Shown piece by piece: positions 1 through 9,229 of a stretch of 64,000 bases of DNA. The translations under genes were made by a program, and so were the position numbers. Under the pieces are notes generated by a model that was not told where the DNA came from, searched no databases, and saw only the letters and a program-made list of their open reading frames with translations. This stretch comes from Flintibacter muris. GTDB taxonomy: Bacteria > Bacillota > Clostridia > Oscillospirales > Oscillospiraceae. Within the stretch, counting starts at the first letter, position 1, and every line of letters begins with the position of its first letter. The stretch is taken from positions 62,001-126,000 of the forward strand of contig NZ_CALPCP010000001.1 in assembly GCF_943192995.1 (NCBI RefSeq), given 5' to 3'.

Positions 1-2
1 GA

Positions 3-236
3 CGGTATGTGGCTGAGGGTTACGGCCAGTGGCGCAACGTGGCTGACAATTCCACCGCCGAGGGCAAGGCCAGAAACCGCCGCGTGGAGATCATCATCAG
101 CGGCCGCGACCTGGAAAACGAGCTGAACGATGACTACCGGCAGTACTACACCATGTCTGATACCAATACCGGCAATACCACCGAGTTTACCGCAGATGGC
201 AACGCCGCCGTCAGCTACAGCACCAACGGAAACTGA
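3..236 (+). CDS. motB: Flagellar motor stator protein MotB, C-terminal end (partial)
   Basis: The reading frame is open from the window edge to the stop at 234-236, so only the last 77 or so residues are visible. It contains the end of an OmpA-like peptidoglycan-binding domain (RNRRVEIIISGRD), the part of MotB that anchors the stator to the cell wall. A Ser/Thr/Asn-rich tail of about 40 residues follows. The flagellar genes that follow immediately support MotB over an unrelated OmpA-family protein. The membrane segment and its proton-binding Asp lie outside the window. Confidence 0.85.
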   Translation, partial: RYVAEGYGQWRNVADNSTAEGKARNRRVEIIISGRDLENELNDDYRQYYTMSDTNTGNTTEFTADGNAAVSYSTNGN

Positions 237-277
237 GGTTGGTATTTGAAGAGCATTTTCTAAAATGAGGGAACGTT

Positions 278-1267
278 ATGGCTGAAGTCTTATCACAAAG
301 TCAGATTGACGCCCTTTTGAATGCGGCCAGAAGCGGAGAACTGGACGTAGACAAACCGGCGGAAAAATCTGCGGAACAAAAATATCGTAAATATGACTTT
401 TACAGCCCGCGCAAGTTCACCAAAGACAGGCTGAAGATGCTCAACAGCATCTTTGAGAGCTATGCCCGGGTCATCAACTCCAGAATCAATGCTCTGCTGC
501 ATGCCACCTGCGAAATTGACGTGGACAGTGTGGAGGAGCAGCGCTACTACGAGTTCTCCAACGGCTTGACGGAGAGTGACGTGGTCTCACTGGCTGAGAT
601 TGACCTGGGGCATCTCCAGGGTGACGATCCTATCCTGGTCCATATGGACACGCCGGTGGTGCTGTCTATGCTGGATCGCATGATGGGCGGCGAGGGCGAC
701 CCGGACCCCACCATACCAAGCGACTACAACATGACCGATCTGGAGCTGAACATGTATGAGAGCCTGGTTGCAGACCTGGTTCCCATTATGGGCAACAGCT
801 GGGAGAACTACATAACCCTGCACTTCTCCTATGTCCGCACCGAGGTGAATCCCACCCTGGTCCAGTTGATTGGCTATGATGAGACAGTGGTAATTGTGGG
901 CCTGAATATCAAATTCCCCAACTGCACAGGCCGGATAAGCCTGTGTCTGCCCGGCGAGATGCTGACCAATGTTTTTTCCGAGATCAGTAAAAATACCAGC
1001 CGCCGCACCACTGGCGAGGATAAGTCCGAGGAGATATTTGATACCCTGCGGGACTCTGAGCTGGAAATTGTGGCCGAGTTGGCACGTACCCGGATATTAC
1101 TCAGCGACCTGTACCACCTGAATGTGGGCGACGTGGTGGACATCAAACGGTCCAAAGACTCCCCGGTCTTCCTGAACATCGGTGGGCGAAGGTGGTTTGA
1201 CGGCAAAATGGGCACCAGCAACAAGCAGGTGGCCGTGAAAATCGGAGAGACCTACATCAAGATGTAG
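278..1267 (+). CDS. fliM: Flagellar motor switch protein FliM
   Basis: 329 residues, normal for FliM. The N-terminus has the conserved CheY-P-binding peptide (LSQSQIDALLNA, residues 5-16). A CheC-like middle domain follows, then a C-terminal SpoA/FliN-like domain (about residues 255-329). FliM sits in the cytoplasmic C-ring, where CheY-P binding changes rotation. The ATG has a GAGGGA ribosome-binding site. The gene lies 41 bases after motB and 20 bases before fliY, in one operon. Confidence 0.96.
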   Translation: MAEVLSQSQIDALLNAARSGELDVDKPAEKSAEQKYRKYDFYSPRKFTKDRLKMLNSIFESYARVINSRINALLHATCEIDVDSVEEQRYYEFSNGLTESDVVSLAEIDLGHLQGDDPILVHMDTPVVLSMLDRMMGGEGDPDPTIPSDYNMTDLELNMYESLVADLVPIMGNSWENYITLHFSYVRTEVNPTLVQLIGYDETVVIVGLNIKFPNCTGRISLCLPGEMLTNVFSEISKNTSRRTTGEDKSEEIFDTLRDSELEIVAELARTRILLSDLYHLNVGDVVDIKRSKDSPVFLNIGGRRWFDGKMGTSNKQVAVKIGETYIKM

Positions 1268-1287
1268 GCTAAAAGGAGCGAATCTGG

Positions 1288-2541
1288 ATGGAAGATATTA
1301 TTTTTAGCCCGATGGAAATAGATGCCATCGGGGAGATCATGAACATCAGCCTGGGCTCCTCTGCCACTGCGGCCTCCAACATGCTGGACCACCGGGTGGA
1401 CATCACAACGCCCAGGGTGAGCGTGGTCAACGCGGAGGATTTCACCCTTGGCAAGATTGAGCCGGCGGTAGGCGTGGAGATCAAGTATGTGTGCGGCCTG
1501 GAGGGCAGCAACATCATGCTGCTCAAGCGCAGCGACGTACGGGCCATCACGGATATTCTGCTGATGACCGAGACGCCCGACGAGGAATTTGAGCTCAACG
1601 AGCTGTCTATCAGCGCCGTGTGCGAGGTTATGAACCAGATGATGGGTTCCTCCGCTACCGCCCTGTCAGACCTGCTGGGCCGGATGGTGAACATCTCTAC
1701 CCCCGAGTCATTTGAGTTGGTGGATCTGGACAAGGTGAAGGAGGAGCATTTCCCTGTTACCCACGGCCCTGTGGTGGTGGTGCGCTTTAACCTGACCATT
1801 GACGACGTGCTGGACAGCGAATTTATGAACGTCATGTCGGTGGAGCTGGGCAAAGAGCTGATCGCCGGCTTTGGCTTGGGCGCGGAGGAGGAGACCCCCG
1901 AACCGGCCCCGGCTCCCGCACCTGCGCCCGCCCCTGCCCCTGCCGGCGGAGGGGCGTCTCTAAGCCAGGAGGAGATCGAAAAGATGATGGCTGGTGGCGC
2001 TCCGGCTGCTGCTCCAGCTCCCGCCCCCACTCCTGCGGCCCAGCCGGCACCTGGTGCGACCGCAGCTCCCGCCGCCCCTGCCCCTGGCGTGCCTCAGGCT
2101 GGCGAGATGCCCGGCTACCCAGGCTATCCCCCCTATGGCCAGTACCCCTATCCCTATCCGCCCTATCCCATGTATCCGCCCCAGCAGTCTGTGGCGCCGC
2201 CTGAGCCCAAGGTCATCAACGCTCAGCCCAACCGCATGAAGGAGCTGAGCAGCGAGACCCAGCTGAATCAGGAGCAGAAGGACAACCTGGACCTGATCCT
2301 CTCTGTCTCCCTGGAGGTGGCGGTGGAGATTGGCCGCACACGTCGGAAGATCCAGGATATTCTGTCCTTCTCCAAGGGCTCTCTGGTGGTGCTGGACAAA
2401 TTGGCGGGCGATCAGGTGGACCTGCTGGTCAACGGACAGTGTGTAGCCAAGGGTGACGTGGTGGTCATTGACGACAACTTCGGCATCCGGATCACCGAGA
2501 TTTTACAGAAGCCAGATATCAATGTGCTGACCCAGGGCTGA
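1288..2541 (+). CDS. fliY: Flagellar motor switch phosphatase FliY (CheC domain fused to FliN)
   Basis: 417 residues. The N-terminal CheC-like region (1-200) has both phosphatase motifs of the [DS]-x3-E-x2-N type: DAIGEIMN near residue 11 and SAVCEVMN near residue 110. These dephosphorylate CheY-P at the switch. A linker of about 130 residues rich in Pro, Ala, Gly and Tyr (about 205-310) carries LSQEEIEKMMAGG, which resembles the FliM CheY-binding peptide. The FliN/SpoA domain is at about 330-417. The linker is longer than in Bacillus FliY (about 378 residues in all). Confidence 0.95.
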   Translation: MEDIIFSPMEIDAIGEIMNISLGSSATAASNMLDHRVDITTPRVSVVNAEDFTLGKIEPAVGVEIKYVCGLEGSNIMLLKRSDVRAITDILLMTETPDEEFELNELSISAVCEVMNQMMGSSATALSDLLGRMVNISTPESFELVDLDKVKEEHFPVTHGPVVVVRFNLTIDDVLDSEFMNVMSVELGKELIAGFGLGAEEETPEPAPAPAPAPAPAPAGGGASLSQEEIEKMMAGGAPAAAPAPAPTPAAQPAPGATAAPAAPAPGVPQAGEMPGYPGYPPYGQYPYPYPPYPMYPPQQSVAPPEPKVINAQPNRMKELSSETQLNQEQKDNLDLILSVSLEVAVEIGRTRRKIQDILSFSKGSLVVLDKLAGDQVDLLVNGQCVAKGDVVVIDDNFGIRITEILQKPDINVLTQG

Positions 2542-2603
2542 GCCCTTTTGTATATAAAAAGCAACTAAAAAGCAACTATTTTTAAAAAAAGGATGGTTTA
2601 ACT

Positions 2604-2969
2604 ATGGCTAAGATTCTTACAGTTGACGACGCCGCTTTCATGCGCAAGGTCATTAAGGACACTCTGAGCAAGGCCGGTTACAGCGAGATCTACGAGGCCG
2701 AGGATGGCGCCATGGCAGTTGAGAAGTACAATGAGCTCAAGCCCGACCTGGTGCTGATGGACATCACCATGCCCAACATGGACGGCCTGGAGGCCCTGAA
2801 AGCCATTCGGGCTTCCGATGCCAACGCCAATGTGGTCATGTGTTCCGCCATGGGCCAGGAGACTATGGTTATCGACGCAATCCGTTCCGGTGCCAAGGAC
2901 TTTATCGTTAAGCCCTTTAAGCCCGAGCGCGTACTGAAGACGGTTACTTCCATTGTAGGCGAGCCTTAA
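2604..2969 (+). CDS. cheY: Chemotaxis response regulator CheY
   Basis: Single receiver domain of 121 residues. The acidic pair follows ILTVDD, the phosphoacceptor Asp lies in LVLMDITMPNMDG (about residue 54), and the conserved Lys is in FIVKPFKPE (about 103). It has no output domain, so it acts by binding the switch proteins FliM and FliY encoded just upstream. The ribosome-binding site is AAAGGATGG. The stop overlaps the first base of fliO. Confidence 0.95.
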   Translation: MAKILTVDDAAFMRKVIKDTLSKAGYSEIYEAEDGAMAVEKYNELKPDLVLMDITMPNMDGLEALKAIRASDANANVVMCSAMGQETMVIDAIRSGAKDFIVKPFKPERVLKTVTSIVGEP

Positions 2970-3343
2970 TGTACTACTGGTCCCAGATTCTCTCCGTGCT
3001 TGGCCTGCTGGCCGTTGTCCTGTTGGTGATGCTTGGAGCCTATGTGTTCACCCGCTGGGCGGGAAAAAATTTAGGTGCCGGCGGGTGGCTGATCCGAAGC
3101 GGAGGCAGCCGCCTCCAGATACTGGACCGGGCAGCCTTGGGCCGGGACCAGTCTGTACTGTTGATAAAGGCTGGGCAGCGTTATCTGCTGCTGGGCTGTA
3201 CCCCCACTGGACTGACTCTACTGGCTGAGCTGACCCAGGAGGAAGGAGAGAACTGGGAAGCGCCTGCGTCTCCGGAGGGGCCGGAAGGAAAACGGCCCCT
3301 GGATTTCCGCGCCCTGATGCAGCGGCTGAGAGAGAAAAAATAA
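2969..3343 (+). CDS. fliO: Flagellar biosynthetic protein FliO (FliZ-like)
   Basis: 124 residues with one N-terminal membrane helix (about residues 4-28, ILSVLGLLAVVLLVMLGAYV), then a small basic domain (GSRLQILDRAALGRDQSVLLI) shared by FliO proteins. FliO assists assembly of the FliP ring of the export gate. Its place directly before fliPQR is the standard order. Sequence conservation is low in this family, so the call leans on topology and position. Confidence 0.85.
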   Translation: MYYWSQILSVLGLLAVVLLVMLGAYVFTRWAGKNLGAGGWLIRSGGSRLQILDRAALGRDQSVLLIKAGQRYLLLGCTPTGLTLLAELTQEEGENWEAPASPEGPEGKRPLDFRALMQRLREKK

Positions 3344-3379
3344 CCCGAAGTGCCGGTGAATGAATCGAGGTGAGGAAGG

Positions 3380-4054
3380 ATGCCAACCGACGCGCTAATC
3401 AATGTAAATGGTGATAGCGTACAGACGCTGGAGATCCTGTTCCTGACCACCGTCATGATGCTTCTGCCTTCGCTGATCATCATGATGAGCTCCTTTACCC
3501 GGTATGTGGTGGTTTTTTCCTTCCTGCGCAATGCCATGGGTACCCAACAGACGCCTCCAAACATGGTGCTGGTGGGTATGGCCCTGATCCTGACCCTGTT
3601 TACCATGAGTCCAACTCTGGCAGCCATCAATGAGGAGGCCTTTGTCCCCTACCAACAGGAGGAGATTACCCAGGAGGAGTTCTTTGACCGGGCTCAGGTT
3701 CCGCTCAAGCGGTTTATGGCGAACTGGGCGGAGCTGGAAAGCGTGGGACTGTACTGCACTATGTCCGGGGTTGAGGCTCCGGAAACCCAGGAGGAAGTGG
3801 TTCAGCTTCCGCTGACGGTGATTATTCCAGCCTTTGTCACCAGTGAGTTGAAGCATGCCTTTATACTGGGCTTCCTGCTGTATATCCCTTTCATACTCAT
3901 CGATATGCTGGTGGCATCCACCCTGATGTCTATGGGTATGGTCATGCTTCCGCCGTCTATGATCTCCACCCCCTTTAAGCTGTTGCTGTTTATCCTGCTG
4001 GACGGGTGGCAGCTGCTGTTCTCCACCTTGGTGGCAGGCTTTTCGTTAGGGTAA
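3380..4054 (+). CDS. fliP: Flagellar export gate protein FliP
   Basis: 224 residues, four predicted membrane segments. It has FliP signatures such as SFTRYVVVFSFLRNAMGTQQ near residue 36 and IDMLVASTLMSMGMVMLPP near residue 175. FliP forms the core of the type III export gate with FliQ and FliR. No long N-terminal signal is present, unlike some proteobacterial FliP. The GTGAGGAAGG ribosome-binding site fits the chosen ATG. Confidence 0.96.
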   Translation: MPTDALINVNGDSVQTLEILFLTTVMMLLPSLIIMMSSFTRYVVVFSFLRNAMGTQQTPPNMVLVGMALILTLFTMSPTLAAINEEAFVPYQQEEITQEEFFDRAQVPLKRFMANWAELESVGLYCTMSGVEAPETQEEVVQLPLTVIIPAFVTSELKHAFILGFLLYIPFILIDMLVASTLMSMGMVMLPPSMISTPFKLLLFILLDGWQLLFSTLVAGFSLG

Positions 4055-4063
4055 GGAGGGAAC

Positions 4064-4327
4064 ATGGATACATCATTAATAACTCAAAAGCTGCGTGAGG
4101 GCATCTGGGTTGTAATCAAGCTGGGTGGTCCTATGCTGGTGCTGAGTATGGCGGTAGGTGTACTGGTAGCCATCTTTCAGGCGGTGACCCAGATCCATGA
4201 GCAGACGTTGGGCTTTATCCTTAAGCTGACTGTGATTATCCTGGTGCTCCTTGTAGGAGGCGGCTGGATGATGGAGACCCTGCTGGACTATACCCGGGGG
4301 ATCTTTGAGCTGATGGCCACCCGATAG
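4064..4327 (+). CDS. fliQ: Flagellar export gate protein FliQ
   Basis: 87 residues, the usual length, with two membrane helices separated by the conserved AIFQAVTQIHEQTL segment. It is part of the FliPQR export gate. It starts 9 bases after fliP behind an AAGGAGGG ribosome-binding site. Confidence 0.96.
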   Translation: MDTSLITQKLREGIWVVIKLGGPMLVLSMAVGVLVAIFQAVTQIHEQTLGFILKLTVIILVLLVGGGWMMETLLDYTRGIFELMATR

Positions 4328-4340
4328 GGAGGGGCGCGCT

Positions 4341-5105
4341 GTGGACTGGACTTCACTTACCCTCTTTTTGCTGATTACAGGCCGTATGACTGGCTTTGTG
4401 GTGTTCAACCCCCTCCTTGGGCGGCGGGGCATCCCCAATATGATTAAGGCAGGCTTTATCCTGCTGCTGTCAATCTGCGTGTTCTCCATGAGCCCCGCCC
4501 AGGTCCAGGTGCCGTCCACCCTGCTGGGGTTGGCCTTCACCTTCCTGTTGGAGCTGTTTTTGGGCTATGCGCTGGGCCTGATCGTCAATATCTTTTTCTA
4601 TATTCCCATCATGGCCGGATCTGTCATTGATATGCAGATGGGCCTGTCTATGGCATCCACCTACGATCCCGCCTCGGGCATTCAGGTGACGGCTACCTCC
4701 ACGTTGCTCAACGCGTTGATGTCACTGCTGTTCTTTGCGGCAAACGGCCACCACACTCTGATACGCATCTTTGCCAATTCCAGCCTGGTGATTCCCTTCG
4801 GCGGGGTGGCGCTGGGAGATAACTTCTACGCCGCTATGATCCAAATCTTCATTGACTGTACCATTCTGGGTGTCAAGCTTAGCATGCCCATTCTGGCGGC
4901 GGAGCTGATGGGTCAGGTGGGTATGGGCATTCTGATGAAGGTGATTCCTCAGATCAATGTCTTTGTCATCAACATTGATTTGAAGGTAATCATTGGTCTG
5001 GTGCTGGTGATGCTGCTGCTGGCCCCGTTCAGCGACTATCTGCTGGACGCGGAGACCGAGATGCTGCTTACCCTCCAGCATATATTGCCCCTCATGTCGG
5101 GCTGA
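4341..5105 (+). CDS. fliR: Flagellar export gate protein FliR
   Basis: 254 residues, several membrane helices. It begins at a GTG codon 13 bases after fliQ behind GGGAGGGG. The N-terminal region has the family pattern TGRMTGFVVFNPLLGRRGIP and the middle has MQMGLSMASTYDPASG. FliR completes the FliPQR gate and contacts FlhB, encoded next. Confidence 0.95.
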   Translation: MDWTSLTLFLLITGRMTGFVVFNPLLGRRGIPNMIKAGFILLLSICVFSMSPAQVQVPSTLLGLAFTFLLELFLGYALGLIVNIFFYIPIMAGSVIDMQMGLSMASTYDPASGIQVTATSTLLNALMSLLFFAANGHHTLIRIFANSSLVIPFGGVALGDNFYAAMIQIFIDCTILGVKLSMPILAAELMGQVGMGILMKVIPQINVFVINIDLKVIIGLVLVMLLLAPFSDYLLDAETEMLLTLQHILPLMSG

Positions 5106-5144
5106 GCAAACCTACAAAACGGCTGACAAAGGGGGGATCATTCC

Positions 5145-6206
5145 ATGGCCGGTGACTCCAAAACCGAAAAGGCGACACCAAAGAAACGGCGAGACGAACG
5201 AAAAAAAGGCAATGTTCTGATGAGCAAGGACGCCGTTGCCGTTTCCACCCTGATTGGCAGTTTGTTCATGATCCAGATCATGGGCAAGGTGGTAGTACAG
5301 CAGATGGGAGCTCTGTTTAATCTCTGCTTCTATTATATGGGCTCCGGCGTGGTGGAAATGGTCCCTGGAGTGTTCTTTGAGCTGTTTAAGACGGTGCTGC
5401 TGTCCTTTTTTGTGATGGCCGGCCCCTTTTTGGGCGTCACCGCCCTGCTGGCGGTGGGAGTGACCTTTTTCCAGACCAAGATGCTTGTGGCCACAGAGTC
5501 CATCAAGCCTAAGTTCAGCCGGCTCAACCCCTTGCAGGGCTTAAAACGGCTGTTCTCCCTGCGCAGCGTGATTGAAGCTGTCAAGAGCATTTTAAAAATC
5601 TCTGTTCTGCTTTTTTTGATTTACAACTATTTCACCGGTGTGGCCCTGACGTTCAGCAGGTTTCTGGACATGAGCCTGGTCCAGTCGTGCAGTATCCTCT
5701 TTCAGGATATCATCACTCTGGTGATTCAGATCGCGGTGGCTTTCACCGCCCTGGCCTTCTTTGACTATCTGTATCAGTGGTGGGACTACGAACGCCAGCT
5801 GAAAATGTCCAAACAGGAGATCAAAGAGGAGTATAAACAGACCGAAGGCGACCCCCAGATCAAGGGGAAAATCAAACAAATCCAGCGTCAGCGTGCCCAG
5901 CAGCGCATGATGCAGCAGGTGCCCGGCGCTGACGTAGTCATCCGTAACCCCACCCACTTTGCCGTAGCCCTGCGCTATCACGAGGAGGAGGACAGCGCCC
6001 CGGTAGTGCTGGCCAAGGGCATGGATGAGCTGGCCCTGCGCATTGTCAAGGTAGCGGAGGAACACAGTGTCTCCGTAGTGGAGAATGTCCCCCTGGCCCG
6101 GGCTCTGTACGCCTCTGTGGACCTGGGACGGGAGATCCCCCCCGAGCTCTACGGCCCGGTGGCCGAGGTGCTGGTCTATGTGTTGAAGCTGGACCAAAAA
6201 AACTGA
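5145..6206 (+). CDS. flhB: Flagellar export switch protein FlhB
   Basis: 353 residues: basic N-terminus (DSKTEKATPKKRRDERKKGN), four membrane helices, and a cytoplasmic domain with the self-cleaving NPTH motif at residues 268-271. Cleavage after this Asn switches export from rod/hook to filament substrates. All motif residues are intact. The ribosome-binding site is AAAGGGGGG, 8 bases ahead of the ATG. Confidence 0.97.
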   Translation: MAGDSKTEKATPKKRRDERKKGNVLMSKDAVAVSTLIGSLFMIQIMGKVVVQQMGALFNLCFYYMGSGVVEMVPGVFFELFKTVLLSFFVMAGPFLGVTALLAVGVTFFQTKMLVATESIKPKFSRLNPLQGLKRLFSLRSVIEAVKSILKISVLLFLIYNYFTGVALTFSRFLDMSLVQSCSILFQDIITLVIQIAVAFTALAFFDYLYQWWDYERQLKMSKQEIKEEYKQTEGDPQIKGKIKQIQRQRAQQRMMQQVPGADVVIRNPTHFAVALRYHEEEDSAPVVLAKGMDELALRIVKVAEEHSVSVVENVPLARALYASVDLGREIPPELYGPVAEVLVYVLKLDQKN

Positions 6207-6264
6207 TAAAGCTGCGAATTCTTCCCGTTTTGTGGAATTCAAATAAAAAGGAAAGGATGACACC

Positions 6265-8388
6265 ATGCGGCGTATTTTTCAAAACAGCATAGCCCTCCTC
6301 GTGGTGGTCATCGTTCTGTTCCTGATCGTCCCCCTGCACCCAGCCCTTCTGGATATCCTGATCATCACCAATATTTCCCTGTCTATTGTGATTTTGATGG
6401 TCACGATGACCATCTCGGAGGCGCTGGAGTTCTCTATTTTTCCATCCCTTCTGTTGATTACCACCCTGTTTCGTCTGGGCTTGAACGTATCCACCACCCG
6501 GTCTATTCTGAGCTTTGACGGCAGCAGCGGCGAAACTCCGGGTACCCAGGTCATCCAGACCTTTGGCGAGATGATTACTCAAGGCAATATCGTGCTGGGT
6601 ATTATTATCTTCTTTATTATCGTGCTGGTGCAGTTTATCGTCATTACCAAAGGCGCCGAGCGTGTGGCCGAGGTGGCCGCCCGCTTCACCCTGGACGCTA
6701 TGCCCGGCAAACAGATGGCGATTGACGCCGACCTCAGTTCCGGTCTGATCAACGAGCAGCAGGCCCGTGAGCGCCGGTCCAAAATCCAGCGGGAGGCCGA
6801 CTTCTACGGCGCTATGGACGGCGCGACCAAAATCGTCAAGGGCGACGCCATCATGTCCCTGATTATCACGGCGATTAACCTGATCGGCGGTATTATTATT
6901 GGCTCCATCAATGGCGTGGGCGACTTGGGCACAGTGGCACAGACCTATTCTATTGCCACCATTGGTGACGGCCTGGTATCTCAGCTGCCCGCTTTGATGA
7001 TCTCCACCGCCACCGGCATGATCGTCACCCGGTCGGTGTCTGAGGGCAGCCTGAACGCCGACGTCATCAACCAGTTTGCCCGTCAGCCCCGGGCCATCCT
7101 CACCGCCGGTGCTGTGCTGGTTATCCTGGGCATCATTCCCGGTACGCCCACTGTCCCCCTGCTCATTGTGGGCGTGGGACTGGCCGTATTCGGCTATCTG
7201 ATGAGTGGACGTCTGGAGCGCCAGGAGGCCGCCCAGTTGGTCCAGCCTGAGGAGCCTGTGGTGACCGATATGACGGCGGCTCCCAGCGAAACCGATTATT
7301 ATAAGGATATCAACAACGTCTACGGGTTGCTCACGGTAGACCCCATTGAAATGGAGTTCGGTTACAGCCTGATCCCCCTGGTGGATGAGAACAGCGGTGG
7401 CAAACTCATCAGCCGTATTGTGATTTTCCGCCGGCAGTATGCTCAGGACATGGGCTTTGTCATCCCCTCTATCCGCCTCCACGACTCCTCCGCGCTGGGT
7501 ACCAACCAGTATGTGGTAAAAATTAAGGGAGAAGAGGTGGCCCGGGGCGAGATTCTGGTGGATTACTATCTGGCTCTGGAGCCCGTCAGTCCCGCCGGTG
7601 AGATCGACGGCATTGAGACTATTGAGCCTGCCTACGGCATCCCCTCCCGGTGGATTTTGCCGGAGAACAAAGAAATGGCGGAGATTTACGGCTACACCGT
7701 TATCGACCCCCTGTCTGTGATGCAGACCCACCTGTCTGAGGTGGTCCGCCGCCACGCCTACGAGCTGTTGGGCCGGGCGGAGGTGATGCAGCTGGTGGAG
7801 AACCTGAAAAAGACTGCCCCGGAGCTGGTGGAGGAGGCCATCCCCAGTGTGATGTCCTATGCCAACCTGGAGCGTATCCTGCGCAATCTGTTGAAGGAGG
7901 GTGTCCCCATCCGGGATCTGGCCACCATTCTGGAGACTGCGGTGGACTCCCTGATGACCACCAAGGACATCGATATGGTGTGCGAGAATATCCGCGTGGC
8001 GCTCAGCCGCACCATTACCCGCCGTTTCTGCGAGCACGGTCAGCTTCGGGTGGTCACCTTGGACGCCGAGGTGGAGAAGCGGGTTATCAGCTCCCTGAGC
8101 AAGAACGAGCAGGGCATCTACTTGGCCATGGGTCCCGACTTGATGCAGAGTATTGTCACCCAGCTGGCCGATTACTTAAAGAAGTTCAGCGACTTGTCTC
8201 AGACCCCCATTGTGCTGACCAGTCAGGTCATCCGTGTCTATCTGAGCAGAATGCTGTCTCAATTCTACCCTGGCGTCTATGTGCTGTCCTTTAACGAGAT
8301 TACCAGCGACGTGCAGATCCAGTCCCTGGGCAATATCACCCTGGACGCTGCGCCGGCCCGGCCTGAGAGAAAGGCGGCAGCGGTATGA
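6265..8388 (+). CDS. flhA: Flagellar export apparatus protein FlhA
   Basis: 707 residues, full length. An N-terminal half with about eight membrane helices carries the FHIPEP-family loop (FTLDAMPGKQMAIDADLSSG, near residue 148). The C-terminal cytoplasmic domain (from about residue 350) receives chaperone-substrate complexes. FlhA couples the proton gradient to export. Its last four bases overlap the sigma factor start (ATGA), which suggests translational coupling. No flhF or flhG follows, as it would in Bacillus. Confidence 0.97.
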   Translation: MRRIFQNSIALLVVVIVLFLIVPLHPALLDILIITNISLSIVILMVTMTISEALEFSIFPSLLLITTLFRLGLNVSTTRSILSFDGSSGETPGTQVIQTFGEMITQGNIVLGIIIFFIIVLVQFIVITKGAERVAEVAARFTLDAMPGKQMAIDADLSSGLINEQQARERRSKIQREADFYGAMDGATKIVKGDAIMSLIITAINLIGGIIIGSINGVGDLGTVAQTYSIATIGDGLVSQLPALMISTATGMIVTRSVSEGSLNADVINQFARQPRAILTAGAVLVILGIIPGTPTVPLLIVGVGLAVFGYLMSGRLERQEAAQLVQPEEPVVTDMTAAPSETDYYKDINNVYGLLTVDPIEMEFGYSLIPLVDENSGGKLISRIVIFRRQYAQDMGFVIPSIRLHDSSALGTNQYVVKIKGEEVARGEILVDYYLALEPVSPAGEIDGIETIEPAYGIPSRWILPENKEMAEIYGYTVIDPLSVMQTHLSEVVRRHAYELLGRAEVMQLVENLKKTAPELVEEAIPSVMSYANLERILRNLLKEGVPIRDLATILETAVDSLMTTKDIDMVCENIRVALSRTITRRFCEHGQLRVVTLDAEVEKRVISSLSKNEQGIYLAMGPDLMQSIVTQLADYLKKFSDLSQTPIVLTSQVIRVYLSRMLSQFYPGVYVLSFNEITSDVQIQSLGNITLDAAPARPERKAAAV

Positions 8389-9203
8389 GCGGGGCGGCGA
8401 CGTCCGGGCGGGAAAAGCTGACTTGGAGCCAGGAGGAGCTGGACGCGCTGACCACGGAGGAGCTGCTTTTAACCTATAAGCGCACCGAAAATGAGGAGCT
8501 GAAATGGCCTTTGGTGATGCGCTATGTGGGGCTGGTCAAGACCATTGCACTCCAGGTTCGGGGGGTATACAGCAGCTTTGCCCAGGTGGACGACATTGTC
8601 AATGAGGGACTGCTCACCCTGGCCGGGGCGGTGGACAAATTTGACCCGGACAAGGGCATCAAGTTTGAAACTTATGTGTCCAAGCGAATCCGGGGGGCGG
8701 TGATCGACCTGGCCCGGCGGCAGGACTGGGTGCCCCGCAGCGTGCGGCGGAAGGCCCGGGATATTGACCAGGCCAGCAGCGAGCTGTTTTCCGAACTGGG
8801 CCGCTACCCCACCGACCAGGAGATGGCTCAGCGCCTGGGTGTGACCCAGGACCAGTATCAGGAGGATCTGGCCAACTCCTCCATGTGCAACGTGCTCTCG
8901 CTGGACGCCCTGTTTGAGGACCGGGAGCAGAACGGCGGAGCGGATGTGCCTGACGGCGCCGCTGACAGCCGCCCGGAGGACTCTATGCTCCGCCAGGAGC
9001 TGCTGGAGACGCTGACAAAGGCCATTGAATCCCTGCGGGAGAATGAGCAGATGGTCATCTCCCTTTACTACCACAAAAACCTCAGCATGAAGGAGATCGC
9101 CCAGGTGATGGAGGTCAGCGAGCCCCGCATTTCCCAGCTCCACTCCCGAGCCATCCAGAAGCTGAAGCTTTATATGAATCACTATATGACCGGCATGAAG
9201 TAG
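8385..9203 (+). CDS. fliA: Flagellar sigma factor (sigma-28, SigD/FliA)
   Basis: 272 residues with sigma region 2 (DDIVNEGLLTLAGAVDKFDPDKGIKFETYVSKRIRG split near residues 65-105), region 3 (LGRYPTDQEMAQRLGVT) and region 4 helix-turn-helix (MKEIAQVMEVSEPRISQLHSRAI) at the end. It directs RNA polymerase to late flagellar genes. Being inside the export-gate operon ties its synthesis to hook-basal-body assembly. No anti-sigma gene flgM is in the window. Confidence 0.93.
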   Translation: MSGAATSGREKLTWSQEELDALTTEELLLTYKRTENEELKWPLVMRYVGLVKTIALQVRGVYSSFAQVDDIVNEGLLTLAGAVDKFDPDKGIKFETYVSKRIRGAVIDLARRQDWVPRSVRRKARDIDQASSELFSELGRYPTDQEMAQRLGVTQDQYQEDLANSSMCNVLSLDALFEDREQNGGADVPDGAADSRPEDSMLRQELLETLTKAIESLRENEQMVISLYYHKNLSMKEIAQVMEVSEPRISQLHSRAIQKLKLYMNHYMTGMK

Positions 9204-9229
9204 GCCGAAGACGAGAGGAGTTTTATACT

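Noticed and set aside
6046-8037. 663-codon open frame on the minus strand
   Set aside because: Lies entirely antisense to flhB and flhA, which have clear family motifs; His/Gln/Gly-rich shadow composition.
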